Translations under genes and position numbers: made by a program
NCBI RefSeq assembly: GCF_003269425.1
Contig: NZ_CP030104.1
Location: 3,691,001 to 3,755,000 of the forward strand
Length of the DNA stretch: 64,000 bases
Direction: 5' to 3'
Source of the DNA: Flagellimonas maritima
GTDB lineage: Bacteria > Bacteroidota > Bacteroidia > Flavobacteriales > Flavobacteriaceae
Shown here: positions 53,835 through 62,486 of the stretch, piece by piece
Layout of the letters: every line of letters starts with the position of its first letter
How positions within the stretch are numbered: position 1 is the stretch's first letter
The notes under the pieces: model-generated
Told to the model about the DNA's origin: nothing
The model's database searches: none
What the model saw: only the letters and a program-made list of their open reading frames with translations

Positions 53835-54548
53835 CTAAGGATTTTCTGCCTTTACGACCAACCTGAATCCTTCGCCATGAATATTCAGAATCTCTACCAC
53901 ATCGTCCCGCTTTAAATACTTTCTTAATTTAGCGATGTAGACGTCCATACTCCGTGATGTGAAGTAATTATCGTCCCTCCATATCTTTGTCAAGGCCAAT
54001 TCCCGTGGCATTAAGTCATTTTCGTGCAAGGCAAGAAGTCGTAACAACTCATTTTCCTTAGGTGAAAGTTTTACAGGTTCCTCATCCATATATTTTAGAA
54101 AACGCAGCTTGGAATTCAAGTGGAAATTACCTATCTCAAATTCAAATTGTTTGCTATCTGCCAAGGTACTGGATGCTTTTCTTTGAAGTATTGCTTTAAG
54201 CTTCATCAACAGTACTTCAGAATCAAAAGGTTTATTGAGATAGTCGTCCGCGCCAGCTTTATAGCCTTTTAAGACATCTTCTTTCATTGTTTTGGCAGTC
54301 AAAAAAATAATTGGAACATTTTCATTTTTCTCCCTAATCTCTCTAGCTAGTGTGAACCCATCTTTGTAAGGCATCATCACATCCAAAATACAAACATCAT
54401 AGTTGTCTTTTTTGAATTTTTCAAAACCTTCCATTCCATTTTTTGCCAGAACAACGTCAAAATCGTTCATAGATAAGTAGTCTTTTAGAACAATTCCAAA
54501 ATTAGGGTCATCCTCAACTAAAAGTATCTTTTTTTTCTCAGTTTCCAT
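53835..54548 (-). CDS. OmpR-type response regulator
   Basis: A 237-residue regulator. Receiver with VEDDPNFG, phospho-acceptor Asp56 in VCILDVMMPYKDG, Thr in FLTAKT and Lys106 in LNKPFDS. The C-terminal winged helix (about 140-235) has LSPKENELLRLLALHENDLM, WRDDNYFTSRSMDVYIAKLRKYL and INIHGEGFRLVV in the form LNIHGEGFRLVV. The histidine kinase gene lies 6 bases upstream on the same strand. The pair resembles RprXY of Bacteroides (from memory); the target genes are not visible. Confidence 0.95.
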   Translation of the reverse strand: METEKKKILLVEDDPNFGIVLKDYLSMNDFDVVLAKNGMEGFEKFKKDNYDVCILDVMMPYKDGFTLAREIREKNENVPIIFLTAKTMKEDVLKGYKAGADDYLNKPFDSEVLLMKLKAILQRKASSTLADSKQFEFEIGNFHLNSKLRFLKYMDEEPVKLSPKENELLRLLALHENDLMPRELALTKIWRDDNYFTSRSMDVYIAKLRKYLKRDDVVEILNIHGEGFRLVVKAENP

Positions 54549-54554
54549 ATTTTT

Positions 54555-56138
54555 CTAAATTAAAGGTAGTTTTATAAAGAAAGTACTTCCTTTTCCTTTT
54601 TCACTTTCTGCATAAACTTCTCCTTGATGATCGTCAATAATTCGTTTTACATAGGCCAGTCCTAATCCATGACCTTTTACATTATGTATATCTCCGGTAT
54701 GTTCCCGGTAGAATTTTTCAAAAACTCTTTTAAGTACCGCTTTGCTCATCCCAGCTCCCTGGTCTTTTATCTTTATGATAATATTATTCTTTACAATTTC
54801 TGTATACACATCAATTTTTGGAAATTCAGGAGAATATTTTACTGCATTATCCAAAACGTTTACAATAACATTTGTAAAGTGCATATCATTTGCCAATATT
54901 TCAGATCTTTCGGCATTCAAATGGGTATTAACGTATCCTCCCCTGTCTTCAACTATCAAATCTACGTGGGCAATGGCATCTGTTATTATATCATGAACAT
55001 CTACCCTATCCTTTCTAATATCCAATTGGTTCTTTTCCAATTTAGATATCCTAAGAACATTTTCTACCTGCGCATGCATACGTTTGTTTTCGTCCTTGAT
55101 CATGCCTAGATATCGCAATACTTTTTCTTTGTCCTCTATTGATTTTGGGTTTCTTATGGCCTCAACGGCAAGATTGATTGTAGCAATCGGCGTCTTGAAC
55201 TCGTGGGTCATATTATTAATAAAATCAGTCTTTATCTCAGATATCTGCTTTTGTTTAATCAATTGATAGATTGCACTGGAATAAGCAATCATAATGACAA
55301 GAGTGAAAACCAAGGATAAAAGTGCCATACCCATAATTGATTGGAAAAGAAACTTTTTCATCGTTGGGAATGTGAGCAGCAATGAAAAATTTGTTCTTCC
55401 TTCGCTATCCTTGAATATCGGTGCCTTATACATTTTAGATTCAGAGAACTTGAACTTTTTTGATTTTACTTTGGTTGGATAGCCTTGGCTATACACTCCG
55501 TACTCATAATCAATATCAATATTCCTATTTTTCAGTTCTTGACTTAGTAAAAGTTCTAATTCTTGCTTGGAGACTCTTTTATGAATTGGTCTGCTTTTGG
55601 CATATTCCATAAAAACATCTTCCCACGCAGCTTTGTCAATCCTAGAAAGTCCACCGATTTTTTCAGCTTTCTGAATAGGTGTTAAGCTATAACTTTTTCC
55701 ATCTAGACCGTATTCTTCCTTAAAAACTGCTTTGGTACGCTTGCTGGTGAAGTTTTTAATTGTGGTTGTATCTTCTTCACCTTTTATATTATCAAAGAAC
55801 GTAGAGGTTATATTGTAATCTTCTTCTAGAATTCCATGGGAATAAAAAAGAATCTCATCTGAATTCAAATCTCTGTCAACAAATAAAAAATTTCTGAACT
55901 GAGTGGTCTTAGGTTGCCCTATACTATCTACCAATGAAGCCAAACGGTCTGAATAATCCTTCATCTCTCTCTTCTCCACTCGGCTCGCAACCTTATCCAG
56001 TATGTCCGTAACCGTCCTTGAAAATTGTTCTTCTTTGTCATTGACCGAAGTCCTTATCCAGTACACCTGAACAAAAATAATCCCGGTGAGAGATAAGCTC
56101 ATAAGAATGACGAGAAGAACGAATAGCTTCTTGTTCAT
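54555..56138 (-). CDS. Sensor histidine kinase, two membrane segments
   Basis: A 527-residue kinase. Membrane segments at about 6-26 (with the FVQVYWIRTSVND block usual for Bacteroidota RprX-like kinases) and 265-292 bracket a periplasmic domain of about 240 residues. HisKA box DFINNMTHEFKTPIATINLA has the phospho-His at 312; HATPase_c region shows VLDNAVKYSPEFPKI, IKDQGAGMSKAV and GHGLGLAYVKRIIDDHQG. No HAMP is apparent. The cognate regulator follows 6 bases downstream. The signal sensed is unknown. Confidence 0.94.
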   Translation of the reverse strand: MNKKLFVLLVILMSLSLTGIIFVQVYWIRTSVNDKEEQFSRTVTDILDKVASRVEKREMKDYSDRLASLVDSIGQPKTTQFRNFLFVDRDLNSDEILFYSHGILEEDYNITSTFFDNIKGEEDTTTIKNFTSKRTKAVFKEEYGLDGKSYSLTPIQKAEKIGGLSRIDKAAWEDVFMEYAKSRPIHKRVSKQELELLLSQELKNRNIDIDYEYGVYSQGYPTKVKSKKFKFSESKMYKAPIFKDSEGRTNFSLLLTFPTMKKFLFQSIMGMALLSLVFTLVIMIAYSSAIYQLIKQKQISEIKTDFINNMTHEFKTPIATINLAVEAIRNPKSIEDKEKVLRYLGMIKDENKRMHAQVENVLRISKLEKNQLDIRKDRVDVHDIITDAIAHVDLIVEDRGGYVNTHLNAERSEILANDMHFTNVIVNVLDNAVKYSPEFPKIDVYTEIVKNNIIIKIKDQGAGMSKAVLKRVFEKFYREHTGDIHNVKGHGLGLAYVKRIIDDHQGEVYAESEKGKGSTFFIKLPLI

Positions 56139-56215
56139 TGAGGTAAAATTAGAAATTTAACATTTAGACTATTGACCGTTTAACCTAACCTTAACAAAAA
56201 TGTTAAAATTTATGT

Positions 56216-56803
56216 TCAATTTGTTAGTACAATCAATTTTTGGTGTAGTTCTAAAACTTTGTCTTTAGTAGTATGTAAATCGATATTTTCAATACAAAAA
56301 TCAGCAAGAGAAGTCTTTTCTTTGTCATCCATTTGATTCTCAATACGATCCAAAACCTCTTGCTTTGCAATGCCGTCGCGCTTTATAACTCTTTCAACAC
56401 GTAGATTTTTAGGAGCTTTTATCAAAATGATATAATCATATTTGTCTTGAGCATCATTTTCAAAAATCAATGCTGTTTCCTGGATCACATAGGGAGATGT
56501 TTGTTGTTCCACCCATTCCAAAAAATGTTCACGAACGGCAGGATGAACGATTTTGTTTAACTTTTCAAGTATTTCTGGGCTCTTAAAAACTTTCTTTGCA
56601 ATAAATGTTTTGTTTAGTTCTCCGTTGATATATGCTTTTTTTCCTAGAAGTAAAAGAATTTCGTTCTTTACACGGGTCGAATTGGTCATCAATAATTTTG
56701 CTTCGGAATCGGAATTGTATACTGGTATCCCCAGGTCCTGGAAAATGGTGGCTACAACACTCTTGCCACTACCGATACCGCCTGTTAGCCCTACTATCAT
56801 CAT
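56216..56803 (-). CDS. coaE: Dephospho-CoA kinase
   Basis: A 195-residue kinase for the last step of coenzyme A synthesis. P-loop GLTGGIGSGKSVVA (residues 5-18), DLGIPVYNSDSEAK, and VIQETALIFEN; LRVERVIKRDGIAKQEVLDRI is the lid region. The first two codons are both ATG; the first overlaps the upstream ybbR-like stop (ATGA). It follows ybbR-like and the glycosyltransferase in a tight minus-strand unit. Length is normal (about 200). Confidence 0.95.
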   Translation of the reverse strand: MMIVGLTGGIGSGKSVVATIFQDLGIPVYNSDSEAKLLMTNSTRVKNEILLLLGKKAYINGELNKTFIAKKVFKSPEILEKLNKIVHPAVREHFLEWVEQQTSPYVIQETALIFENDAQDKYDYIILIKAPKNLRVERVIKRDGIAKQEVLDRIENQMDDKEKTSLADFCIENIDLHTTKDKVLELHQKLIVLTN

Positions 56804-57756
56804 TTTTGTTCGAGTACGAAGTTGATTTTATTTTCAAGCATACGGACATCATAAACATTTTCAGGTTTTTTTACAATTTCCAAGAAGAGGATATTGCCAT
56901 CAGTCTCATTCAACTGTTTATAATCGGCAATGACTTCAAAATCCTGTAATGTTATTTTCTTTAGTTTTTCTAGGGTAGCTTTACAAAGAACGGATATGGA
57001 ATTTGGAAATATATTGACATTATACCCCTTTGGGAAATTTAAAACCCGTATCGGCACATCAAAAGCTTTTTCTGAAAATTTTACCACTTTTCCCTTTACA
57101 TTGACCCTGTTTATCGAAAAAACACTATTCGACAGGTTCTTTGGGAAAACCAATAGAATATTCTCTGAAAAATCTGAAGAGACATCTGTCATTTCAATTT
57201 TTGAAGTATAAATCGTAGTAAGGGTATCTATCTCATTTTTTGGCCCCTTAACCAAAACTGTTTCTGGAGTAATTATCGGTTCTCCCTCCATTATAAAATT
57301 TTGCTGGAATTGCAGATCTAACCTAGGCTTTATCTGGAGTTCTTTTGCAGTAACTTGATAAAGGTCAACGAAAAGCTGTGAGCGATCAAGGTTAATCAAT
57401 GAAATACTCTGGGGAAGCTGTAATTCTATCTGTTCTGATAGAGCGTCTTCCGTAATCAAGTAATTTCCATTCTTGGCAATGACCTGAGATAAATCCACAT
57501 CAACACGTTTATTTATAAAATTGTAGTACAAGAACCGAAAACCACTTGTACGCAATTTTGCTTCAATGGAATTGACCGATTTATTTCCCAACAGTAACGT
57601 ATCCGGCAGGTTTTTATAGTTTAGTGCAAAATTGGTCCTGGACTCATAGGAATCGGATAGATTGCTTATAAACCATGCTAGAAAGGAACATATCAAAAAC
57701 AGTGAAAAAACTTTCACTTTCCTCTCATTCAACCCACTTAATAGTTGTTTAAACAC
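56800..57756 (-). CDS. YbbR-like domain protein
   Basis: A 318-residue protein with one N-terminal membrane segment (KVFSLFLICSFLAWFISNLSD) and repeated YbbR-like beta domains in the extracytoplasmic part (about 45-315), for example LNFALNYKNLPDTLLL-like TNFALNYKNLPDTLLLGNKS, KPRLDLQFQQNFIMEGEPII and ETVLVKGPKNEIDTLTTIYT. In Firmicutes the family includes CdaR, which regulates the c-di-AMP cyclase; no cyclase gene is near here. It is coupled to coaE (4-base overlap) and lies 2 bases after the glycosyltransferase. Confidence 0.85.
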   Translation of the reverse strand: MFKQLLSGLNERKVKVFSLFLICSFLAWFISNLSDSYESRTNFALNYKNLPDTLLLGNKSVNSIEAKLRTSGFRFLYYNFINKRVDVDLSQVIAKNGNYLITEDALSEQIELQLPQSISLINLDRSQLFVDLYQVTAKELQIKPRLDLQFQQNFIMEGEPIITPETVLVKGPKNEIDTLTTIYTSKIEMTDVSSDFSENILLVFPKNLSNSVFSINRVNVKGKVVKFSEKAFDVPIRVLNFPKGYNVNIFPNSISVLCKATLEKLKKITLQDFEVIADYKQLNETDGNILFLEIVKKPENVYDVRMLENKINFVLEQK

Positions 57757-57758
57757 CT

Positions 57759-58766
57759 TTACTTTCTTTTAAAAAACAGCTTGGGAAAAAGCTTTTCAGG
57801 TTCTTTGTTACTAAAGTTAAGCAAGATCGTGGATTTTAAAAAACCTGTTCCATATCCTATGAATTGCGTCAATGCCGCAAAAATTGAAAGATAGGCTACG
57901 ATAAAGCTCTTGTTTTTAATAAGGGAGTCTATAAATAAGGTCAAAAAATACGCAGCGAAAACCAATAAAGGAAAAATAAAACCTGTAACCGCCAATAATG
58001 CAGATGTAATCAGTCCAACCATAAATAATGTCGGAAACCAATACGTAAGCCTAGCCGTTCCCTTATGCCATTTATTCAATATCGGTCTTACCATCCCAAA
58101 TTTATTCACTTGTATGTAAAATTTATTCCAGTCAATACGTCTTTTATGGTATACAAATGCTTTGGGAAACAATCTGGAAGTATACCCTGCCTTCCAAATT
58201 CTAAATGTCAAATCTGGATCTTCCCCAGGATGAATTCTCCCAAATCCCCCTGCTTTGGCAAAAGCCTCTTTGGAAATTCCCATATTGAAACTTCTCGGTT
58301 GAAATTTACCTATTGAATTACTGCTGCCCCTAATTCCCCCAGTAGTAAAAAAAGAAGTCATCACATAGTTAATGGCTTTTTGTACGGTAGTAAAAGAATC
58401 ATCAGCTGCATCCGGACCACCAAAACAGTGAACAAAGTCACGTTTTAGCTCTTTATCCACTTCAACCAAATATTGCTTTGGTAAGATGCAATCAGAATCC
58501 AGGATTATAAAATAATTTCCTTTTGCTTTCTGCATCCCAAAATTTCTGGAATCACCAGGCCCGGAGTTCTCTTTAAAATAGTATGATATCTGTAAATCCT
58601 TTTCAAATTTTTTTACGATATCCCCAGAAGATTCCAAGGAACCGTCTTCTACAATTACCACTTCATAACTCTTTTTAAAATCCTGTTGAACGAGACTTTC
58701 CAATAGCTCCCTGATTTCTTCCGGTCTATTGTAAACTGGTACGATTATAGAAAAGTATAGATTCAT
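57759..58766 (-). CDS. Family 2 glycosyltransferase with C-terminal membrane segments
   Basis: A 335-residue GT-A enzyme. ATG 58766 is chosen; the frame is open from 58808 through the terminator. Motifs: YFSIIVPVYNRPEEIRELL, YEVVIVEDGSLESS, NSGPGDSRNFGMQKAKGNYF, ILDSDCILPKQYL (D-x-D variant DSD) and a late GRIHPGEDPDLTFRIWKAGY (acceptor region). Three or so hydrophobic helices end the protein (about 245-310). The sugar and acceptor are unknown. First gene of the unit with ybbR-like and coaE; preceded by the fabI terminator. Confidence 0.9.
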   Translation of the reverse strand: MNLYFSIIVPVYNRPEEIRELLESLVQQDFKKSYEVVIVEDGSLESSGDIVKKFEKDLQISYYFKENSGPGDSRNFGMQKAKGNYFIILDSDCILPKQYLVEVDKELKRDFVHCFGGPDAADDSFTTVQKAINYVMTSFFTTGGIRGSSNSIGKFQPRSFNMGISKEAFAKAGGFGRIHPGEDPDLTFRIWKAGYTSRLFPKAFVYHKRRIDWNKFYIQVNKFGMVRPILNKWHKGTARLTYWFPTLFMVGLITSALLAVTGFIFPLLVFAAYFLTLFIDSLIKNKSFIVAYLSIFAALTQFIGYGTGFLKSTILLNFSNKEPEKLFPKLFFKRK

Positions 58767-58777
58767 TTTAAAACACA

Positions 58778-58803
58778 AAAGCCATCCTTTTTTGGATGGC
58801 TTT
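58778..58803 (-). terminator. Intrinsic terminator after fabI
   Basis: AAAGCCATCC and GGATGGCTTT form a 10-bp stem with a 6-nt loop, in the gap between the fabI stop and the glycosyltransferase start. A T run follows on the minus strand (58775-58780 region). Confidence 0.85.
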
Positions 58804-58821
58804 CGCAATTAAATATTTTAG

Positions 58822-59634
58822 TTATTCAGAAAACTCATCAATTACTTCTTGACTTACGCCTGTATTGGAAAATCCACCATCATGATATAGGTTCTGCATA
58901 GTGACTTTCTTTGTCAAATCTGAAAAAAGACTTACGGTATAATTTGCGCAGTCCGCCGCCGAAGCATTTCCAAGTGGGGACATCTTCTCGGCATAACTGA
59001 TAAAGCCATCAAAACCTTTTACACCTTGCCCCGCAGTAGTTGGGGTTGGCGACTGGGAAATTGTGTTGACCCTCACCCTTTTTTCCTTTCCAAAAAAGTA
59101 GCCAAAACTTCTTGCAACAGATTCCAAATACGCTTTGTTATCAGCCATATCATTGTAGTCCGGGAAAGTTCTTTGTGCCGCCATATAGGTTAAGGCAACA
59201 ATACTGCCCCACTCGTTCATGGCATCAGCCTTGTACAATGATTGCATTACCTTATGAAATGAAAGTGCAGAAACATCCCATCCCTTTGTTGTAAAATCAT
59301 ACTTCTCATCTGTATATGCCCTCCCTTTTCTAACATTTACGGACATACCAATGGAATGCAATACAAAATCCAACTTACCGCCCAGAATTTCCATGGACTG
59401 TGTTACCAAGTTCTGTAAATCCTCTTCACTTGTGGCATCAGCGGGAATTATTTGGGAATTTGTCTTTTCGGCCAACTCCTTAATCTGTCCCATACGCATT
59501 GCAATGGGCGCGTTGGTCAATACAAAGGTTCCACCTTCTTCATGAACACGTTCCGCTGTTTTCCAAGCTATGGAATTCTCATCCAGTGCGCCAAATATGA
59601 TTCCTTTTTTGCCTTTTAAAAGATTATATGCCAT
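58822..59634 (-). CDS. fabI: Enoyl-[acyl-carrier-protein] reductase (NADH)
   Basis: A 270-residue SDR-type enoyl-ACP reductase of fatty-acid synthesis. Cofactor region GIIFGALDENSIAWKTAERV, LHSIGMSVN-like VLHSIGMSV, and the FabI catalytic pattern Tyr160-(6)-Lys167 in FPDYNDMADNKAYLES, with RVNTISQSPTPTTAGQGVKG. The spacing of Tyr and Lys is that of FabI, not of ordinary SDRs. It has a 259-base upstream gap and ends at a terminator. Confidence 0.97.
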   Translation of the reverse strand: MAYNLLKGKKGIIFGALDENSIAWKTAERVHEEGGTFVLTNAPIAMRMGQIKELAEKTNSQIIPADATSEEDLQNLVTQSMEILGGKLDFVLHSIGMSVNVRKGRAYTDEKYDFTTKGWDVSALSFHKVMQSLYKADAMNEWGSIVALTYMAAQRTFPDYNDMADNKAYLESVARSFGYFFGKEKRVRVNTISQSPTPTTAGQGVKGFDGFISYAEKMSPLGNASAADCANYTVSLFSDLTKKVTMQNLYHDGGFSNTGVSQEVIDEFSE

Positions 59635-59893
59635 AGTAATCGTCTATTGTTGGTTTGTGGTAAAGATATTTAATCTATTTGAGTTTTATGGTTTTGATTT
59701 TATGAAACTGGCCCGTAGCAGAACCAAATAAATATTGGAATAAGGACCATCATACTACAAGAGCGGAGGAAATCAAACTTTTCTTGTCGTTGCTCTTAAA
59801 CTTCAATCTTGGCTCTTTGTTCTCACAAAATGAACTATTTGGGCATTGCACCCTTAGAGGAGAGCTTTGAAGGATTTCAATGATCAGGGCAAA
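59635..59893. other. 259-base gene-free interval between recN and fabI
   Basis: No ORF with coding character is visible. On the plus strand it contains two similar words, TCTTGTCGTTGCTCTTAA and TCTTGGCTCTTTGTTCTCA (together 59777-59829), and the first 70 bases next to fabI are AT-rich as for a promoter, without a clear TAnnTTTG box. The interval may contain a short dispersed repeat; I cannot classify it. Confidence 0.4.
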
Positions 59894-61549
59894 TCACAAT
59901 TCCAAAAGCTGTTTGGCATGTGCCATAGCTGATTCCGATATTGATTTTCCACCAAGCATTTCCGCAAGTTCCTTTACCCGTTCCCCCTGATTCAATTTTC
60001 TCATCTGCGTTGTTGTCGTTCCGTCAATTTCCTCTTTAAAAACTTTAAATTGCTGTTGTCCCTTAGAGGCCACTTGGGGCAAATGGGTAATTGAAAACAC
60101 CTGCATGGTCTTGCTCATCTGTTGCATGATTTCACCCATACGATTGGATATCTCCCCAGAAACGCCTGTATCGATCTCGTCGAACATCATTGTAGGCAAT
60201 TGTTCATATTTTGCCAAAATTGATTTTATGGTTAACATTATTCTTGATAATTCCCCGCCTGAAGCTACTTTTTTCAATTCCCCATAATCTGAACCCTTAT
60301 TGGCCGAAAACAAGAAAACCAAATCATCCTTTCCGTTGGACTTGAAAGTTGATGATGGGTTTACCTCAATTTTAAAAGTGGCCGAAGGCATTCCCAAAGA
60401 ATATAAACTTTCTTGAAGCTTACTTTTCAATTTTGGAATTATGGTATTTCTTCCCTTTCTAATTTTAAGTACCCAATCCTCAAGAATATTTGTAGCTTGT
60501 TCTACTTCAACTTCTTTTGCTCTTATTTTGGATTCAATATTTTCTACTGCATTGACTTGCTCCTCAAGTTGATTTTTGATGATGATCAATTCGGAAACAG
60601 AACCGACTTGATGTTTTTTTTGTAAATCGTAAAGTTGTTGCAATTTTGAGTTCACCACTTCCAGTCTTTGCGGGTTTGCTTCTACCCCATCCTTCACTTG
60701 TTCAAGTTCAGCTGCTATATCGTCCATTTCAAAAAAAATGGACTGTATACGCTCATTTAGCACAGAATAGGTGCTGCCAAAGTCCGCAAGGTTTTGAAAA
60801 GTTCTTTTTAAATCGGTTAGTTTCCCCAATATGCCCACTTGTTCATCATTCAATAATTGATTTCCATAGGCCAGTTGTTCCATTATCTGCTCTACATTGT
60901 TGAGTTGTTCGGATTCTGCTTCCAAATCTTCCTGCATACCGTCCTTTAAAGGTATAGATTCCAGTTCTTGGAGTAAAAAACTATTGTAGTCGTGCTCTTT
61001 GTTGGAATTGGATTGAAAATCAATCAATTCTTGCAACTCCCTCGAAATCTTTTTATATGAATCCAGTTGCAATTTGTATTGTCCTAAATCTGTATTGTTT
61101 CCAGCGAGTGCATCAACAACCTTAAGTTGAAAATCATTGTCGGTCAAACGTAATGTTTGATGTTGTGAGTGAACATCGACCAATCTTTCCCCAAGTCCTT
61201 TTAATATGTCCAGCGTTACCGGTGAATCATTGACAAACGCTCTAGATTTACCACTAGGTAGAATTTCCCGTCTTAAGATGGTAGCAACTTCGTAATCCAG
61301 GTCATTGGCTTCAAAAAATCTTTTGAGCTGGTATTTAGAGATATCGAATTCTGCCTCAATAATACATTTTTTGGTTTCGTCTTTTAGCGAGGTCAAATCC
61401 GCGCGTTTACCCAAAACTAAGGAAAGACCTCCCAATAAAATAGACTTTCCCGCTCCCGTTTCACCCGTTATGGTCGTAAAACCATTCGTAAATGAGACAT
61501 TTAAAGTATCTATTAACGCATAATTCTGAATGGAAAGATTTACAAGCAC
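59894..61549 (-). CDS. recN: DNA repair protein RecN
   Basis: A 551-residue SMC-like protein of double-strand break repair. Walker A GETGAGKSILLGGL at about 30-43, the coiled-coil middle (about 150-350), and the C-terminal ABC half with signature SGGELSRIMLTIKSI and Walker B MMFDEIDTGVSGEI. The start is GTG 61549 (MLVNLSIQNYALID), the only start giving the family N-terminus. Last gene of the minus-strand unit rpoZ-coaBC-DUF4835-recN, 46 bases after the DUF4835 gene. Confidence 0.96.
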   Translation of the reverse strand: MLVNLSIQNYALIDTLNVSFTNGFTTITGETGAGKSILLGGLSLVLGKRADLTSLKDETKKCIIEAEFDISKYQLKRFFEANDLDYEVATILRREILPSGKSRAFVNDSPVTLDILKGLGERLVDVHSQHQTLRLTDNDFQLKVVDALAGNNTDLGQYKLQLDSYKKISRELQELIDFQSNSNKEHDYNSFLLQELESIPLKDGMQEDLEAESEQLNNVEQIMEQLAYGNQLLNDEQVGILGKLTDLKRTFQNLADFGSTYSVLNERIQSIFFEMDDIAAELEQVKDGVEANPQRLEVVNSKLQQLYDLQKKHQVGSVSELIIIKNQLEEQVNAVENIESKIRAKEVEVEQATNILEDWVLKIRKGRNTIIPKLKSKLQESLYSLGMPSATFKIEVNPSSTFKSNGKDDLVFLFSANKGSDYGELKKVASGGELSRIMLTIKSILAKYEQLPTMMFDEIDTGVSGEISNRMGEIMQQMSKTMQVFSITHLPQVASKGQQQFKVFKEEIDGTTTTQMRKLNQGERVKELAEMLGGKSISESAMAHAKQLLEL

Positions 61550-61595
61550 TATTGAAGATTTTCAGCGTAAAGATAAATCTCTTTGGAGAAATGGG

Positions 61596-62486
61596 CTAGT
61601 ATTTTATCTCGTTCCAGGTATTGGAATAAAATGGTGCAACTTTATTCAAGGTTTCCTTAAGTTTGACAATGTCTACTTTTGGGCCATCAGAGAAGATATT
61701 CTGTATTTCCTCAGACTTTGCATCGAAAAAAGTCTGAATCAAAAATGCATTGGGTCTACGCTTTATCAATGTCTCAAACAATCGCATGGTACCTGAAATT
61801 ACCTGTTTCCCCGTACTGTTGTTATCGCCGAGTATATCCAAACCTTTTCGGTGGTAATTGTACATGGCAATACGGTACTCCCTAAATGAATTACTGAGTA
61901 AATTATCGACCAGTTCAAATCTTGTACGCTCTCCTGTTTCTTGGTTCCATCCAGAAAAATTGGAACCCTGTGCCTGAGTCACGATATTTTGTGCTTTTCT
62001 GAACATGTCATCACCGCCTTCAAGCGAAAAAGTATCAGCATCCAAACCTAAAATAATATAAACGTAATAGGCAATAACGCCAACCAAGTTGGAATCGAAA
62101 ATATTCTCATTGAAGACTATGGGCTGAAATTCTTGGTAAATAAAGTCGAACGCATCATCTTTATAATTAAAGACAGGGCTCTCGTAAGATGTATTAAAGA
62201 CGGGTCTTGAAGACTGAATCTGGATATTGGCTTCAAATCTATCGGATTCGTACTGGGTGACTGTAATAAACATTCTGGCACTTACACGCTCATTTTCTTT
62301 ATAAACTCTATTTGTCCATTTATTCTTGTTTACAAAATCACTAAGCGAACGTTCCAACGTTTTAAAGATTTGCTGGTTGGTTTGGTTAACCTGATCAGAG
62401 TTTACGGTAATAGTGCAATTTAACTCTTGTGCAATGAACACTTGTGAAAGCAAAAGGGCAAAAAGAAAAGAAACTGTTCTATGCAT
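61596..62486 (-). CDS. DUF4835 family exported protein
   Basis: A 296-residue protein with a signal peptide (MHRTVSFLFALLLSQVFIAQ) and the DUF4835 pattern: LNCTITVNSDQVNQTNQQIF, TLERSLSDFVNKNKWT, FEANIQIQSSRPVFNTSY, LVGVIAYYVYIILGLDADTF and a closing APFYSNTWNEIKY. Members nearly always lie between coaBC and recN in Flavobacteriia. I recall some annotations linking the family to the type IX secretion system (PorD), which I cannot verify here. The start overlaps the coaBC end by 8 bases. Confidence 0.92.
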   Translation of the reverse strand: MHRTVSFLFALLLSQVFIAQELNCTITVNSDQVNQTNQQIFKTLERSLSDFVNKNKWTNRVYKENERVSARMFITVTQYESDRFEANIQIQSSRPVFNTSYESPVFNYKDDAFDFIYQEFQPIVFNENIFDSNLVGVIAYYVYIILGLDADTFSLEGGDDMFRKAQNIVTQAQGSNFSGWNQETGERTRFELVDNLLSNSFREYRIAMYNYHRKGLDILGDNNSTGKQVISGTMRLFETLIKRRPNAFLIQTFFDAKSEEIQNIFSDGPKVDIVKLKETLNKVAPFYSNTWNEIKY

